Shown in pieces: positions 7,981-18,900 of a DNA stretch of 64,000 nucleotides. Location: positions 62,001 to 126,000 of the forward strand of contig NZ_JAYGHA010000010.1 of the NCBI RefSeq assembly GCF_034931405.1, given 5' to 3'. Origin of the DNA: RDYJ01 sp034931405. GTDB lineage: Bacteria > Cyanobacteriota > Cyanobacteriia > Cyanobacteriales > Nostocaceae. A program made the position numbers and the translations under genes. Below the pieces are notes generated by a model. The model was given only the letters and a program-made list of their open reading frames with translations. It had not been told where the DNA came from and made no database searches. The stretch's first letter is position 1; each line of letters starts with the position of its first letter.

Positions 7981-8100
7981 AACTTACCTTTGGGGGTTAA
8001 AGTCCCCTGCTTCTACAAGCAGCGGGTTTTGCGTCGAGGTAAAATCCCCGTTGCAAAACGTAATTCTAAATTCTAAATTCTAAATTCTGCATTCTTTTAA
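7981..8100. repeat. ~110-bp dispersed element, copy 1
   Basis: An element running from AACTTACCTTTGGGGGTTAA through a TGCTTCTACAAGCAGC hairpin and GTAAAATCCCCGTTGCAAAACG ends in (TTCTAAA)n STRR. It matches 51080-51192 closely. The nested hairpins suggest a transposon end, possibly of IS200/IS605 type, but no transposase is present. The rest of 7729-8276 shows no gene and presumably holds the rpsT promoter. Confidence 0.7.
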
Positions 8101-8276
8101 CTTATTTCCCAGCTTGATTAGACATCTACAATGCTGACTCTCTTCAGCGTTTCCCCTTCAGGATCATCTGCCAGTTAAATTTTTTCTATAAAGTATAACA
8201 TTGGCAATTTTGGTGCTATATTAGTAAGTCTAGTAGTGTGTGTACATATTAATTAATAGTCTTTTTGGAATTGACT

Positions 8277-8570
8277 GTGGCTAATACAAAATCTGCTCTT
8301 AAACGCGCCCAAATTGGAGAACGCAATCGACTCCGTAACAAAGCATATAAATCAGCAGTAAAAACGCTGATGAAGAAATACTTTACTGCTGTTGAAGTCT
8401 ATGCGGCTAATCCTACTCCAGAATCAAAACAAGAATTAGAGGCTCGTATGTCTGAGGTTTACAGCAAAATTGATAAAGCTGTAAAGCGAGGTGTGCTACA
8501 TCCCAACAACGGGTCTAGGAAAAAGTCAAGGTTAGCTAAAAAACTCAAACCCCTGACCCAAACAGCATAG
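8277..8570 (+). CDS. rpsT: 30S ribosomal protein S20
   Basis: S20 binds 16S rRNA early in 30S assembly. The 97-residue product starting at GTG 8277 (MANTKSALKRAQIGERNR) matches the universal S20 start; an in-frame TTG four codons upstream is less likely. The rest is very basic and helical, with KRGVLHPNNGSRKKSRLAKK as the C-terminal signature. tatD follows about 70 bp downstream on the same strand, and the two may be co-transcribed. Confidence 0.95.
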   Translation: MANTKSALKRAQIGERNRLRNKAYKSAVKTLMKKYFTAVEVYAANPTPESKQELEARMSEVYSKIDKAVKRGVLHPNNGSRKKSRLAKKLKPLTQTA

Positions 8571-8638
8571 TAGTCGTTAGTCATTAGCTAAGAGATTAAT
8601 GAGCTACCCTATCCCCAGTAATGACTCCTGACTCCATC

Positions 8639-9424
8639 ATGCAACTAGTAGACACCCACGTACATCTCAACTTTGATCTATTTCAACCAGATTTAGCAGC
8701 AGTGCGATCGCGTTGGCAAGACGCAGGGATAGTACGTTTAGTACATTCCTGTGTTCATCCCGAAGAATTCGCCAGCATTCAAACTCTAGCTCACCAGTTT
8801 CCCGAAATCAGTTTTGCCGTTGGTTTGCATCCTTTAGACGCAGCCAAATGGAATCACCAAACAGCAGAGAAAATCAAATCTCTAGCCAGTTCCGATTCTC
8901 AAGTGGTAGCAATCGGGGAAATGGGGTTAGATTTTTATAAGGCAAATAACTATGAACAACAGTACATAGTATTTGAGACGCAACTAGCGATCGCTTCTGA
9001 ACTTAATTTACCAGTGATAATTCATTGTCGTGATGCAGCACCACAGGTAAGAGAAGTATTGCAAAAATGGCGGGAAATTCAAGGAGCAAGAGTGCGGGGT
9101 GTCATGCATTGTTGGGGGGGAACACCGGAAGAAACCCAATGGTTTCTCGATTTAGGCTTTTATATCAGCTTCAGTGGTACTGTAACCTTTAAAAATGCAA
9201 AAACCATACAAGCATCAGCTGCAATGGTGAGTAGCGATCGCCTACTGATAGAAACAGATTGCCCGTTTCTGTCTCCCACACCCAAAAGAGGCGAAAAACG
9301 TAATGAACCGGCTTATGTAAGTTATGTAGCCGAACAATTAGCCAAAATCAGGGGGGAAACAATAGAAGCGATCGCCCATCAAACCACAGAAAACGCCTGT
9401 AAATTATTCGGTCTGTCATTATAA
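8639..9424 (+). CDS. tatD: TatD family metal-dependent hydrolase/DNase
   Basis: TatD proteins are TIM-barrel metallohydrolases with 3'-5' exonuclease activity linked to DNA quality control. Metal-binding motifs are visible: DTHVHLNFD at the N-terminus, GEMGLDFYK, VIIHCRDA, MHCWGGT and the C-terminal IETDCPFLSP. The family usually begins at the HxH strand, so ATG 8639 (MQLVDTHVHL) is preferred over ATG 8621, whose extra six codons lie in repeat-like DNA. About 261 residues is normal length. It lies between rpsT and rpoB, an order I recall from other cyanobacteria. Confidence 0.92.
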   Translation: MQLVDTHVHLNFDLFQPDLAAVRSRWQDAGIVRLVHSCVHPEEFASIQTLAHQFPEISFAVGLHPLDAAKWNHQTAEKIKSLASSDSQVVAIGEMGLDFYKANNYEQQYIVFETQLAIASELNLPVIIHCRDAAPQVREVLQKWREIQGARVRGVMHCWGGTPEETQWFLDLGFYISFSGTVTFKNAKTIQASAAMVSSDRLLIETDCPFLSPTPKRGEKRNEPAYVSYVAEQLAKIRGETIEAIAHQTTENACKLFGLSL

Positions 9425-10302
9425 GATGGCTATGAATCCACCAAGTCAATAGCCTGTTTTTCTGTATAGTGTTATCAAAAACACTTTTTGACACTTAATT
9501 TTTAAGCATTACCTGGAGTAAACCTAGTAATTTGCAAAAATTAAGACTCTCGGAGGACAAAACTGTGCTAATATTATTCCCTCCAAAACATTTTACTTGC
9601 GTCATAATGATAAAGGAAGGAATTTTGAAATAACAGCTAAAAAATGCTAGTTATAGTCAGTATAAAATCTAGCTGGTTGGGTACTAGTAATTCTTGAGTA
9701 AGATAAAAACCCAAATTTCACGAACATCTAAAATATCTCTACAAGCAGATGCTCTCAACAGATAACAAACCCTGGCAGCCTAGTTTGATATGGACGTTTG
9801 CACAACAGTTTATCTCTGTGTATAGAACTATAGAAAATTATAAAAAGTTAAGAGCCTTAGCCTTGTGACTAAAATTCAGCAAACTAAATCCATCCTGATT
9901 CAGCGCCACATCTGGCGGATTCTTCATTTTTGGGATCTCACTGTGAGTATAGATGAGGTGTTTTAAAGATACAACAGTGTGGATGTGCATAAATTAATGA
10001 ACGGGTTGTTTGGGAGGGAAAGTGAGAAAAACAAATCAAACTCAGGAAGATATCAATCATCTCTGTCTTGTTGAGTTCATCCCCACACTGAATTTTAGCC
10101 ATCGAAAGCTAATCATCAAGGGCGGTAATTCATTGAGAAAAAGCGCCCATTCCAAATAAATTGCTGCTGAAAACCCGTACCTGTAAACAGCAGGTGATGT
10201 CAGGAAAAGTTAACCAACACCTGCATACACAAAGCTAGAGTCGGGAAAATTACCACAGCATTATCCAAGCGAAAGTTTAACCAGGTTGACAAAGGTAGAG
10301 GC
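9425..10302. other. long gene-free region upstream of rpoB
   Basis: These 878 bp contain no frame with coding character on either strand. It must carry the rpoB operon promoter and leader. A small hairpin (CGCCACATCTGGCG) lies near 9902-9915 and a CTGTAAACAGCAGGTG stretch near 10180. I recognise no known riboswitch or small RNA. Confidence 0.4.
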
Positions 10303-13300
10303 ATGACTAACGAATCATATATGGAACCCGCCTTTCTGTTGCCCGACTTGATTGAAATCCAGCGTTCAAGCTTTCGCTGGTTTTTAGAAGAAGGGTTAAT
10401 AGAAGAGTTGAACTCCTTTAGTCCAATTACAGACTACACAGGAAAATTAGAACTGCACTTTTTAGGTCATAACTATAAACTCAAAGAACCCAAATATAGT
10501 GTTGAAGAATCTAAACGGCGGGATAGCACTTATGCAGTGCAAATGTATGTTCCCACTAGACTCTTGAACAAAGAAACAGGGGATATTAAAGAACAAGAAG
10601 TATTTATAGGCGATCTGCCTTTAATGACAGATAGAGGTACGTTTATTATTAACGGAGCCGAGCGGGTTATCGTCAACCAAATTGTGCGATCGCCAGGAGT
10701 TTATTACAAATCAGAAACCGACAAAAACGGTAGACGGACATATTCTGCCAGCTTAATCCCTAACCGGGGAGCATGGCTGAAATTTGAAACCGACCGTAAC
10801 GATTTAGTGTGGGTACGCATTGACAAAACCCGCAAATTATCAGCACAGGTACTACTCAAAGCACTAGGTTTATCAGACAACGAAATTTTTGATGCCCTAC
10901 GCCATCCAGAGTATTTCCAAAAAACCATTGAAAAAGAAGGGCAATTTTCCGAAGAAGAAGCCCTGATGGAGTTGTATCGCAAACTGCGTCCTGGTGAACC
11001 ACCCACAGTGTTAGGTGGACAACAGCTACTAGACTCCCGTTTCTTCGATCCCAAACGCTACGACCTGGGAAGAGTAGGCAGATATAAACTCAACAAAAAA
11101 CTCCGCCTCTCCGTTCCCGACACCTTGAGAGTTCTTACCCCTGGAGACATCTTAGCAGCCGTAGATTATCTGATCAACCTAGAGTATGACATCGGCAGCA
11201 TTGACGACATTGATCACCTCGGAAATCGCCGAGTTAGAAGCGTAGGCGAACTACTGCAAAACCAAGTCAGAGTAGGGTTGAACCGTTTAGAGCGGATCAT
11301 TAGGGAAAGGATGACGGTATCCGATGCCGAAGTTCTCACCCCTGCTTCCCTAGTTAACCCCAAACCCCTAGTAGCAGCAATCAAAGAATTCTTTGGTTCC
11401 AGCCAACTGAGTCAGTTCATGGATCAAACCAATCCCCTGGCAGAACTGACCCATAAACGCCGACTCAGTGCCTTGGGTCCAGGTGGTCTCACCAGAGAAA
11501 GAGCCGGCTTTGCTGTTCGGGATATTCACCCCAGTCACTATGGACGCATCTGCCCTATTGAGACACCGGAAGGACCAAACGCCGGATTAATTGGTTCATT
11601 AGCTACCCATGCCCGTGTTAACCTCTATGGATTTCTAGAAACTCCATTTAGACCAGTAGAAAACGGACGAGTCTGCTATGAAAAAGCAGCAGTGTACATG
11701 ACTGCGGATGAAGAAGATGACCTGCGGGTAGCACCTGGAGACATCCCAGTAGATGAAAACGGACACATTCAGGGACTACAAGTACCAGTCCGCTATCGTC
11801 AAGAATTCTCCACCACCACCCCCGAACAAGTAGACTACGTAGCAGTTTCCCCAGTACAGATAGTTTCAGTGGCAACCAGCATGATTCCCTTTTTGGAACA
11901 TGACGACGCTAACCGGGCGCTGATGGGTTCTAATATGCAACGGCAAGCAGTACCTTTGCTCAAGCCAGAACGACCCTTAGTAGGTACAGGCTTAGAAGCT
12001 CAAGGTGCAAGAGACTCAGGAATGGTAATTGTTTCCCGAACAGATGGAGACGTTGTGTATGTAGATGCTGCGGAAATTCGGGTGAGAGTCAGAGAAAAAG
12101 CCATTGCTAGTGGGGAAGAAAACAGCAACACCAAACCCCAGGAAGTGAGATATGTGTTGTCTAAATATCAACGTTCCAACCAAGACACCTGCCTGAACCA
12201 AAAACCACTGGTTCGCATTGGCGAAAAAGTCATCGCCGGGCAAGTTTTGGCAGATGGTTCTTCCACCGAGGGCGGGGAACTGGCACTAGGACAAAACATA
12301 GTCGTGGCCTATATGCCCTGGGAAGGCTACAACTACGAAGACGCGATTTTGATTTCCGAGCGACTAGTGCAGGATGACATTTATACCTCAATTCACATTG
12401 AAAAATTTGAAATTGAAGCCAGACAGACCAAGCTCGGACCCGAAGAAATCACCAGAGAAATTCCCAACGTGGGGGAAGATGCCCTCAGACAATTGGATGA
12501 ACAGGGAATTATTAGAATTGGAGCCTGGGTGGAAGCCGGAGACATTCTAGTGGGAAAAGTCACGCCTAAAGGGGAATCGGACCAACCACCGGAAGAAAAA
12601 CTGCTCAGGGCAATCTTTGGGGAAAAAGCCCGTGACGTGCGGGATAATTCTCTGCGAGTTCCCAATGGGGAAAAAGGCCGGGTGGTGGATGTACGTTTGT
12701 TCACCAGAGAACAGGGGGATGAACTGCCACCAGGGGCAAATATGGTAGTGCGGGTGTATGTGGCACAGAAGCGCAAGATTCAAGTCGGTGACAAAATGGC
12801 AGGGAGACATGGCAACAAGGGGATTATTTCCCGCATTTTGCCAGCGGAAGATATGCCCTATTTGGCTGATGGTTCGCCGGTGGATATTGTGCTGAATCCT
12901 TTGGGTGTACCCAGCCGGATGAATGTGGGACAGGTGTTTGAATGTTTGTTGGGCTGGGCTGGTCACAATTTGGGAGTGCGGTTTAAGATTACTCCCTTTG
13001 ATGAAATGTATGGTGAAGAATCTTCCCGCCGGATTGTCCATGGCAAATTGCAAGAAGCTAGGGATGAGACGGGGAAAACCTGGGTATATAACCCGGATGA
13101 TCCGGGTAAGGTAATGGTTTATGACGGACGCACTGGTGAACCATTTGACCGTCCGATTACGGTGGGTGTGGCCTATATGCTGAAGCTGGTGCATTTGGTG
13201 GATGACAAAATTCATGCTCGTTCCACTGGTCCTTATTCTTTAGTGACTCAACAACCTTTGGGTGGTAAGGCGCAACAGGGTGGACAAAGGTTTGGAGAAA

Positions 13301-13638
13301 TGGAAGTGTGGGCGCTGGAGGCTTTTGGTGCGGCCTATACTTTGCAGGAATTGTTAACAGTCAAGTCTGATGATATGCAGGGTAGAAATGAAGCTTTGAA
13401 TGCCATTGTCAAAGGTAAAGCTATTCCCCGTCCGGGAACACCGGAGTCGTTCAAGGTGTTGATGCGAGAGTTGCAATCTTTGGGTTTGGATATTGCGGTG
13501 CATAAGGTGGAAACCCAAGTTGATGGCAGTTCTTTGGATGTGGAGGTTGACCTGATGGCAGACCAAGCTGCTCGTCGCACTCCACCCCGTCCTACCTATG
13601 AGTCTCTTTCTCGTGAGTCGTTGGAAGAAGAGGAGTAG
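10303..13638 (+). CDS. rpoB: RNA polymerase beta subunit
   Basis: RpoB forms half of the RNA polymerase active-site cleft. The 1111-residue product is normal for cyanobacteria. Recognisable blocks include the rifampicin-pocket region (SQFMDQTNPLAELTHKRRLS, then HYGRICPIETPEGPNAGLIG), the flap region, GDKMAGRHGNKGIISRILP with active-site residues, and the C-terminal GGKAQQGGQRFGEMEVWALE clamp segment. The start at ATG 10303 gives the expected MTNESYMEPAFLLPDLIEIQ. It is first in the rpoB-rpoC1-rpoC2 operon. The gap to rpoC1 is filled with tandem repeats. Confidence 0.99.
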   Translation: MTNESYMEPAFLLPDLIEIQRSSFRWFLEEGLIEELNSFSPITDYTGKLELHFLGHNYKLKEPKYSVEESKRRDSTYAVQMYVPTRLLNKETGDIKEQEVFIGDLPLMTDRGTFIINGAERVIVNQIVRSPGVYYKSETDKNGRRTYSASLIPNRGAWLKFETDRNDLVWVRIDKTRKLSAQVLLKALGLSDNEIFDALRHPEYFQKTIEKEGQFSEEEALMELYRKLRPGEPPTVLGGQQLLDSRFFDPKRYDLGRVGRYKLNKKLRLSVPDTLRVLTPGDILAAVDYLINLEYDIGSIDDIDHLGNRRVRSVGELLQNQVRVGLNRLERIIRERMTVSDAEVLTPASLVNPKPLVAAIKEFFGSSQLSQFMDQTNPLAELTHKRRLSALGPGGLTRERAGFAVRDIHPSHYGRICPIETPEGPNAGLIGSLATHARVNLYGFLETPFRPVENGRVCYEKAAVYMTADEEDDLRVAPGDIPVDENGHIQGLQVPVRYRQEFSTTTPEQVDYVAVSPVQIVSVATSMIPFLEHDDANRALMGSNMQRQAVPLLKPERPLVGTGLEAQGARDSGMVIVSRTDGDVVYVDAAEIRVRVREKAIASGEENSNTKPQEVRYVLSKYQRSNQDTCLNQKPLVRIGEKVIAGQVLADGSSTEGGELALGQNIVVAYMPWEGYNYEDAILISERLVQDDIYTSIHIEKFEIEARQTKLGPEEITREIPNVGEDALRQLDEQGIIRIGAWVEAGDILVGKVTPKGESDQPPEEKLLRAIFGEKARDVRDNSLRVPNGEKGRVVDVRLFTREQGDELPPGANMVVRVYVAQKRKIQVGDKMAGRHGNKGIISRILPAEDMPYLADGSPVDIVLNPLGVPSRMNVGQVFECLLGWAGHNLGVRFKITPFDEMYGEESSRRIVHGKLQEARDETGKTWVYNPDDPGKVMVYDGRTGEPFDRPITVGVAYMLKLVHLVDDKIHARSTGPYSLVTQQPLGGKAQQGGQRFGEMEVWALEAFGAAYTLQELLTVKSDDMQGRNEALNAIVKGKAIPRPGTPESFKVLMRELQSLGLDIAVHKVETQVDGSSLDVEVDLMADQAARRTPPRPTYESLSRESLEEEE

Positions 13639-13824
13639 GAATTTAGAATTTAGAATTTAGAATTTAGAATTTAGAATTTAGAATTTAGAATTTAGAATTT
13701 AGAAAATAAAAATATTCTCAATTCTCTTAATTTTAAATTCTCAATTCTTTTCAATTCTGCATTCTTCATTCTAAATTCTAAATTCTCTTCATTCTTCATT
13801 CTCAATTCTTCATTCTAAATTCTT
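13639..13824. repeat. heptameric repeats GAATTTA / AATTCTT between rpoB and rpoC1
   Basis: Directly after the rpoB stop come about nine head-to-tail copies of GAATTTA (13639-13703). A T-rich tract of mostly ATTCTTC/TTCTAAA/ATTCTCA units then runs to the rpoC1 start codon. The first block is complementary to parts of the second, so the transcript could fold into a long imperfect hairpin. No Shine-Dalgarno sequence is left in front of rpoC1. Confidence 0.9.
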
Positions 13825-15702
13825 ATGAGATCAGTTCAATCTAATCAATTTGACTACGTAAAAATCGGCATTGCTTCGCCGGAACGGATTCGGGCTTGGG
13901 GTGAACGCACTTTACCCAATGGTCAGGTGGTGGGTGAGGTGACAAAGCCAGAAACCATCAATTACCGGACTCTGAAGCCAGAGATGGATGGTTTGTTTTG
14001 TGAGCGGATTTTTGGACCAGCTAAGGATTGGGAATGCCATTGCGGTAAGTATAAAAGGGTGCGTCACAGAGGCATTGTCTGTGAACGCTGCGGGGTGGAG
14101 GTGACGGAATCACGGGTGCGGCGGCACAGGATGGGGTTTATTAAGCTGGCTGCACCTGTCGCTCATGTGTGGTATCTCAAGGGCATCCCCAGTTATATTG
14201 CTATTTTGCTGGATATGCCGCTGCGGGATGTGGAGCAAATTGTTTATTTCAATTCCTACTGCGTGTTAGCTCCTGGTAATGCGGATACTCTGGTATATAA
14301 ACAACTGTTGAGTGAAGACCAGTGGCTAGAAATTGAGGATGCTATTTACAGCGAAGATTCCCAACTGGTGGGGGTGGAAGTAGGCATTGGGGCAGAGGCG
14401 CTGTTGCGATTGTTGGCAGATATTAATCTGGAACAAGAGGCGGAAAATCTGCGGGAAGAAATTGGCAACGCTAAGGGGCAGAAGCGAGCTAAGTTAATTA
14501 AACGGCTGCGGGTGATTGATAATTTTATTGCCACTGGTTCTAAGCCAGAGTGGATGGTGATGTCGGCTATTCCGGTGATTCCTCCAGATTTGCGCCCGAT
14601 GGTGCAGTTGGATGGGGGGAGATTTGCCACTAGTGATTTAAATGATTTATACCGTCGGGTAATTAACCGTAACAACAGGTTAGCGAGACTGCAAGAAATT
14701 TTGGCTCCTGAGATCATTGTCCGTAACGAAAAACGGATGTTGCAAGAAGCGGTAGATGCGTTGATTGACAATGGTCGGCGGGGTCGGACGGTGGTGGGAG
14801 CAAATAACCGCCCGTTGAAGTCCCTTTCAGACATTATTGAGGGTAAACAAGGACGATTCCGGCAAAACCTGTTGGGTAAACGGGTAGATTATTCAGGGCG
14901 GTCTGTAATTGTGGTGGGACCCAAGCTACAAATCCACCAATGTGGACTGCCCAGAGAAATGGCCATTGAACTGTTCCAGCCCTTTGTGATCAATCGCCTG
15001 ATTCGTTCCGGCATGGTGAACAACATCAAGGCAGCGAAAAAACTGATTTCTCGCAATGACCCCAGCGTGTGGGATGTGTTGGAAGAGGTGATTGAGGGAC
15101 ATCCGGTGATGTTAAACCGAGCGCCCACACTGCACAGATTGGGAATCCAGGCTTTTGAGCCAATTTTGGTAGAAGGGAGAGCCATTCAACTGCACCCTCT
15201 GGTATGTCCGGCTTTCAATGCTGACTTTGATGGCGACCAAATGGCGGTTCACGTGCCTTTGTCGTTGGAGAGTCAGGCGGAAGCGCGTTTGTTGATGTTG
15301 GCTTCTAATAACATTCTGTCTCCAGCTACGGGTAAGCCTATTGTTACTCCTAGTCAAGATATGGTGTTAGGGGCATATTACCTAACTGCGGAAAATCCTG
15401 GGGCGATGAAAGGAGCGGGAAAATATTTTGCTTCCATGGATGATGTAGTGATGGCCTATCAACAGGAAGTGATTGACCTTCATGCTTATATTTATGTGCG
15501 GTTTGATGGAGAAATGGAAACCAGTCAACCGGATATTGAGCCGTTAGAGGTGATTGAAAACGAAGACAAGACCCGGACTTTGTTGTATAAATTCCGCCGA
15601 GTCCGTCAAGATGCCCAGGGTAATTTGCTTTCTCAGTATATATACACTACTGCTGGTCGGGTGATTTATAACCAAGCAATTGAAGAAGCATTAGCAAGCT
15701 AG
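13825..15702 (+). CDS. rpoC1: RNA polymerase gamma subunit (N-terminal beta')
   Basis: In cyanobacteria and plastids beta' is split; RpoC1 is the N-terminal part. The 625 residues carry the zinc-binding CHCGKYKRVRHRGIVCERCG, the KPEWMVMSAIPVIPPDLRP rudder/lid region, and the catalytic NADFDGDQMAVHVPLS loop whose Asp residues bind Mg2+. The start ATG 13825 gives MRSVQSNQFDYVKIGIASPE, a family-typical beginning. The bases directly upstream are AT-rich heptamer repeat without a ribosome site, so initiation may rely on an unstructured leader or reinitiation. Confidence 0.99.
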   Translation: MRSVQSNQFDYVKIGIASPERIRAWGERTLPNGQVVGEVTKPETINYRTLKPEMDGLFCERIFGPAKDWECHCGKYKRVRHRGIVCERCGVEVTESRVRRHRMGFIKLAAPVAHVWYLKGIPSYIAILLDMPLRDVEQIVYFNSYCVLAPGNADTLVYKQLLSEDQWLEIEDAIYSEDSQLVGVEVGIGAEALLRLLADINLEQEAENLREEIGNAKGQKRAKLIKRLRVIDNFIATGSKPEWMVMSAIPVIPPDLRPMVQLDGGRFATSDLNDLYRRVINRNNRLARLQEILAPEIIVRNEKRMLQEAVDALIDNGRRGRTVVGANNRPLKSLSDIIEGKQGRFRQNLLGKRVDYSGRSVIVVGPKLQIHQCGLPREMAIELFQPFVINRLIRSGMVNNIKAAKKLISRNDPSVWDVLEEVIEGHPVMLNRAPTLHRLGIQAFEPILVEGRAIQLHPLVCPAFNADFDGDQMAVHVPLSLESQAEARLLMLASNNILSPATGKPIVTPSQDMVLGAYYLTAENPGAMKGAGKYFASMDDVVMAYQQEVIDLHAYIYVRFDGEMETSQPDIEPLEVIENEDKTRTLLYKFRRVRQDAQGNLLSQYIYTTAGRVIYNQAIEEALAS

Positions 15703-15723
15703 GTGAATGAAGAATTTAGAATT

Positions 15724-15839
15724 NNNNNNNNNNNNNNNNNNNNNNNNNNNNNNNNNNNNNNNNNNNNNNNNNNNNNNNNNNNNNNNNNNNNNNNNNNNNN
15801 NNNNNNNNNNNNNNNNNNNNNNNNNNNNNNNNNNNNNNN
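15724..15839. other. assembly gap (116 N)
   Basis: The undetermined bases sit inside the heptamer repeat region between rpoC1 and rpoC2. The true length may differ. Confidence 0.95.
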
Positions 15840-15840
15840 T

Positions 15841-15978
<138 letters not shown>

Positions 15979-15991
15979 TGATTAAGGACTA

Positions 15992-18900
15992 ATGACTATG
16001 ACTGAAAAAATGATTTTTCGTAATTTTGTTGTTAACAAAGGTAAACTGAGAAACTTAATTTCTTGGGCGTTTACCCATTACGGAACAGCGCGGACAGCGG
16101 TGATGGCAGATAAGCTCAAGGAATTAGGCTTCCGTTATGCCACCAAGGCTGGGGTATCAATTAGTGTAGATGACTTGATGGTTCCACCTTCCAAGCGATC
16201 GCTCCTAGAAGCAGCAGAGGAAGAAATTCTCAGCACCGAAGCCCGGTTTAAACGGGGGGAAATCACGGAAGTTGAACGTTTCCAGAAGGTGATTGACACC
16301 TGGAATGGAACATCTGAAAGCCTCAAGGATGAAGTTGTTACTTACTTCAAAAAAACCAATCCTCTCAACTCCGTATATATGATGGCTTTTTCGGGAGCTA
16401 GGGGTAACATTTCCCAAGTTAGGCAATTGGTGGGAATGAGGGGATTGATGGCAGATCCCCAGGGGGAAATTATTGATTTACCCATCAAAACCAACTTCCG
16501 AGAAGGATTAACAGTTACAGAATATATTATTTCTAGTTATGGAGCCAGGAAGGGGTTAGTTGATACGGCGCTGCGGACTGCGGACTCTGGATATCTGACC
16601 CGGCGGTTGGTGGATGTTTCCCAGGATGTGATTATCCGGGAGTTTGACTGTGGCACTAACAGGGGTGTTCCCATTCGGGACATGACTGAAGGGGCGAAGG
16701 TGTTGATTCCCATTGGCACAAGATTAATGGGCAGGGTAGTGGGGGAAGACGTGATTCACCCGACTACGGGGGAAATTATCGCCGTTCGCAACACGCCTAT
16801 TTCCGATGACTTGGCCGCAGTGATTCAAAAAGCTGGAGTTAAGGAAGTTGTCGCGCGATCGCCTCTTACCTGTGAAGCTGCCCGTTCGGTATGTCAACAC
16901 TGTTATGGTTGGAGTTTGGCACACGCCAAGATGGTGGATTTGGGGGAAGCAGTGGGGATTATTGCTGCTCAGAGTATTGGTGAACCAGGTACACAGTTAA
17001 CCATGCGGACTTTCCACACCGGGGGAGTTTTCACAGGGGAAGTGGCACAACAGGTAAGAGCCAAGATTGATGGCACGGTGAAGTTTTCCCGCAAGTTAAA
17101 AACCAGACCCCACCGGACTCGTCATGGTGAGGATGCTTTGTATGCTGAAAACAACGGCACAATGGTATTAGAAGCTAAGGGGGGAGCGGAAAACCAAGAA
17201 ATTTCCATTACCCAAGGTTCAACTTTATACATTGTGCCGGGACAACAGGTGAAGGTCGCCCAATTGATTGCTGAGGTAGCTTTGGGAGGGAGAACCACCA
17301 GGGCAAATACTGAAAAAGCAGTTAAGGATGTGGCAACTGACCTGGCGGGAGAAGTGCAGTTTGCCGATGTGGTGGCTGAACAAAAAACCGACCGTCAAGG
17401 CAACACCACCACCACCGCGACCAGGGGGGGATTGATTTGGATTTTATCTGGTGATGTTTATAATTTGCCTCCTGGGGCAGAACTGGTGGTGAAAAATGGC
17501 GATGGCATTGCTACCAATGGGGTTTTGGCTGAAACCAAGTTAACCAGTGTCCATGGTGGGGTAGTGCGGCTGCCGGAGGTGATTCCTGGTAAGGCAACCA
17601 GGGAAATTGAAATTATCACAGCTTCGGTGATTTTAGACCAAGCCACGGTGACGGTGCAGAGTTCCCAAGGGAAGAATAATTATTTAGTGCATACAGGATT
17701 GGGGACTGGGGACCAGGGACTAGGGATCAGGGACCAGGGACAAGATCAGAGTTCTTCCCAATCACCAATCCCCAATCACCAATCCCCAATCCCCAAATCC
17801 CAAACCTTTAACCTGCGAACCACACCGGGAACTAAGGTGCAGAATGGCCAGGTGGTGGCGGAATTGATTGATGACCGTTATCGGACTACCACTGGTGGGT
17901 TTTTGAAGTTTGCTGGCATTGAGGTGCAGAAAAAAGGTAAGGCTAAGTTAGGTTATGAAGTGGTGACAGGGGGAACTCTGTTGTGGATTCCTGAAGAAAC
18001 CCACGAGGTGAACAAGGATATTTCTTTGTTGTTGGTGGAAGATGGACAATTTGTGGATGCGGGTACGGAGGTTGTCAAGGACATTTTCTGTCAAACCAGC
18101 GGCGTGATTGAAGTTACCCAAAAGAATGATATTTTGCGGGAGGTGGTGATTAAGCCTGGTGAACTGCTGATGGTGGATGATCCGGAGGCGGTGCTGGGGC
18201 GAGATAACACTTTTGTCCAGCCTGGGGAAGAGTTTTTGGGAGTGGTGGCGACAGAGTTGCGCTACATTCAATATGTGGAATCACCAGAAGGACCGGCTTT
18301 GTTGAGTCGGCAGGTGGTGGAATTTGATGTTCCTAATAATCCAGACTTGCCTTCAACGACTTCAGTTAGCCAAGAAACTGGCAGGTCAATTCAGATGCGA
18401 GCAGTGCAGCGGTTGCCCTATAAGGATTCGGAACGAGTGAAGTCGGTGGAAGGGGTGGAACTGCTGCGGACGCAGTTGGTGTTGGAAATTGACTCAGAAG
18501 GTGAACATGATCATGCGGCTTCACCGTTGGCTGCGGATATTGAGTTGGTTGCTGATAGTGAAAATGCTGAGATTCAGAGATTGCAGTTGGTGATTTTGGA
18601 GTCTTTGGTAATTCGCCGGGATATTGCGGCTGATGCCACCCAAGGCAGCACCCACACGACTTTGGAAGTGGAGGATGGCATGACCATTGCACCTGGGGCG
18701 GTGGTAGCTCGGACACAGATTTTGTGTAAGGAAGGGGGCGTTGTCCGTGGTGTACGGAGAAATGCGGAAGCGGTGCGGCGTTGTTTGGTGTTGCGAGACA
18801 GTGACATGATGACTCTGACTGCTACCACAGCACCAACGGTGAAAAAAGGAGATTTATTGGTTGAAGGTGCAGAAATCGCTCCTGGTGTGTTTGCACCAGA

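Noticed and set aside
9425..10302. Search for ribosomal protein genes or a tRNA before rpoB
   Set aside because: No frame or cloverleaf-like sequence with a TTCGAAT-type T arm was found by eye.
12547..13215. Long open frame of 222 codons antisense to rpoB
   Set aside because: It lies wholly within conserved rpoB codons on the other strand, has His/Gln-rich composition caused by rpoB codon bias, and has no ribosome site.
13639..13824. Tandem repeats considered as a CRISPR array
   Set aside because: The units are 7 bp, directly adjoining and without spacers; no cas genes are present. They are STRRs, as are the similar arrays at 28198, 35836, 40872 and 44141.
18366..18716. Antisense frame of 116 codons in rpoC2
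   Set aside because: It is a shadow of the rpoC2 reading frame; Pro-rich repetitive translation with no family character.
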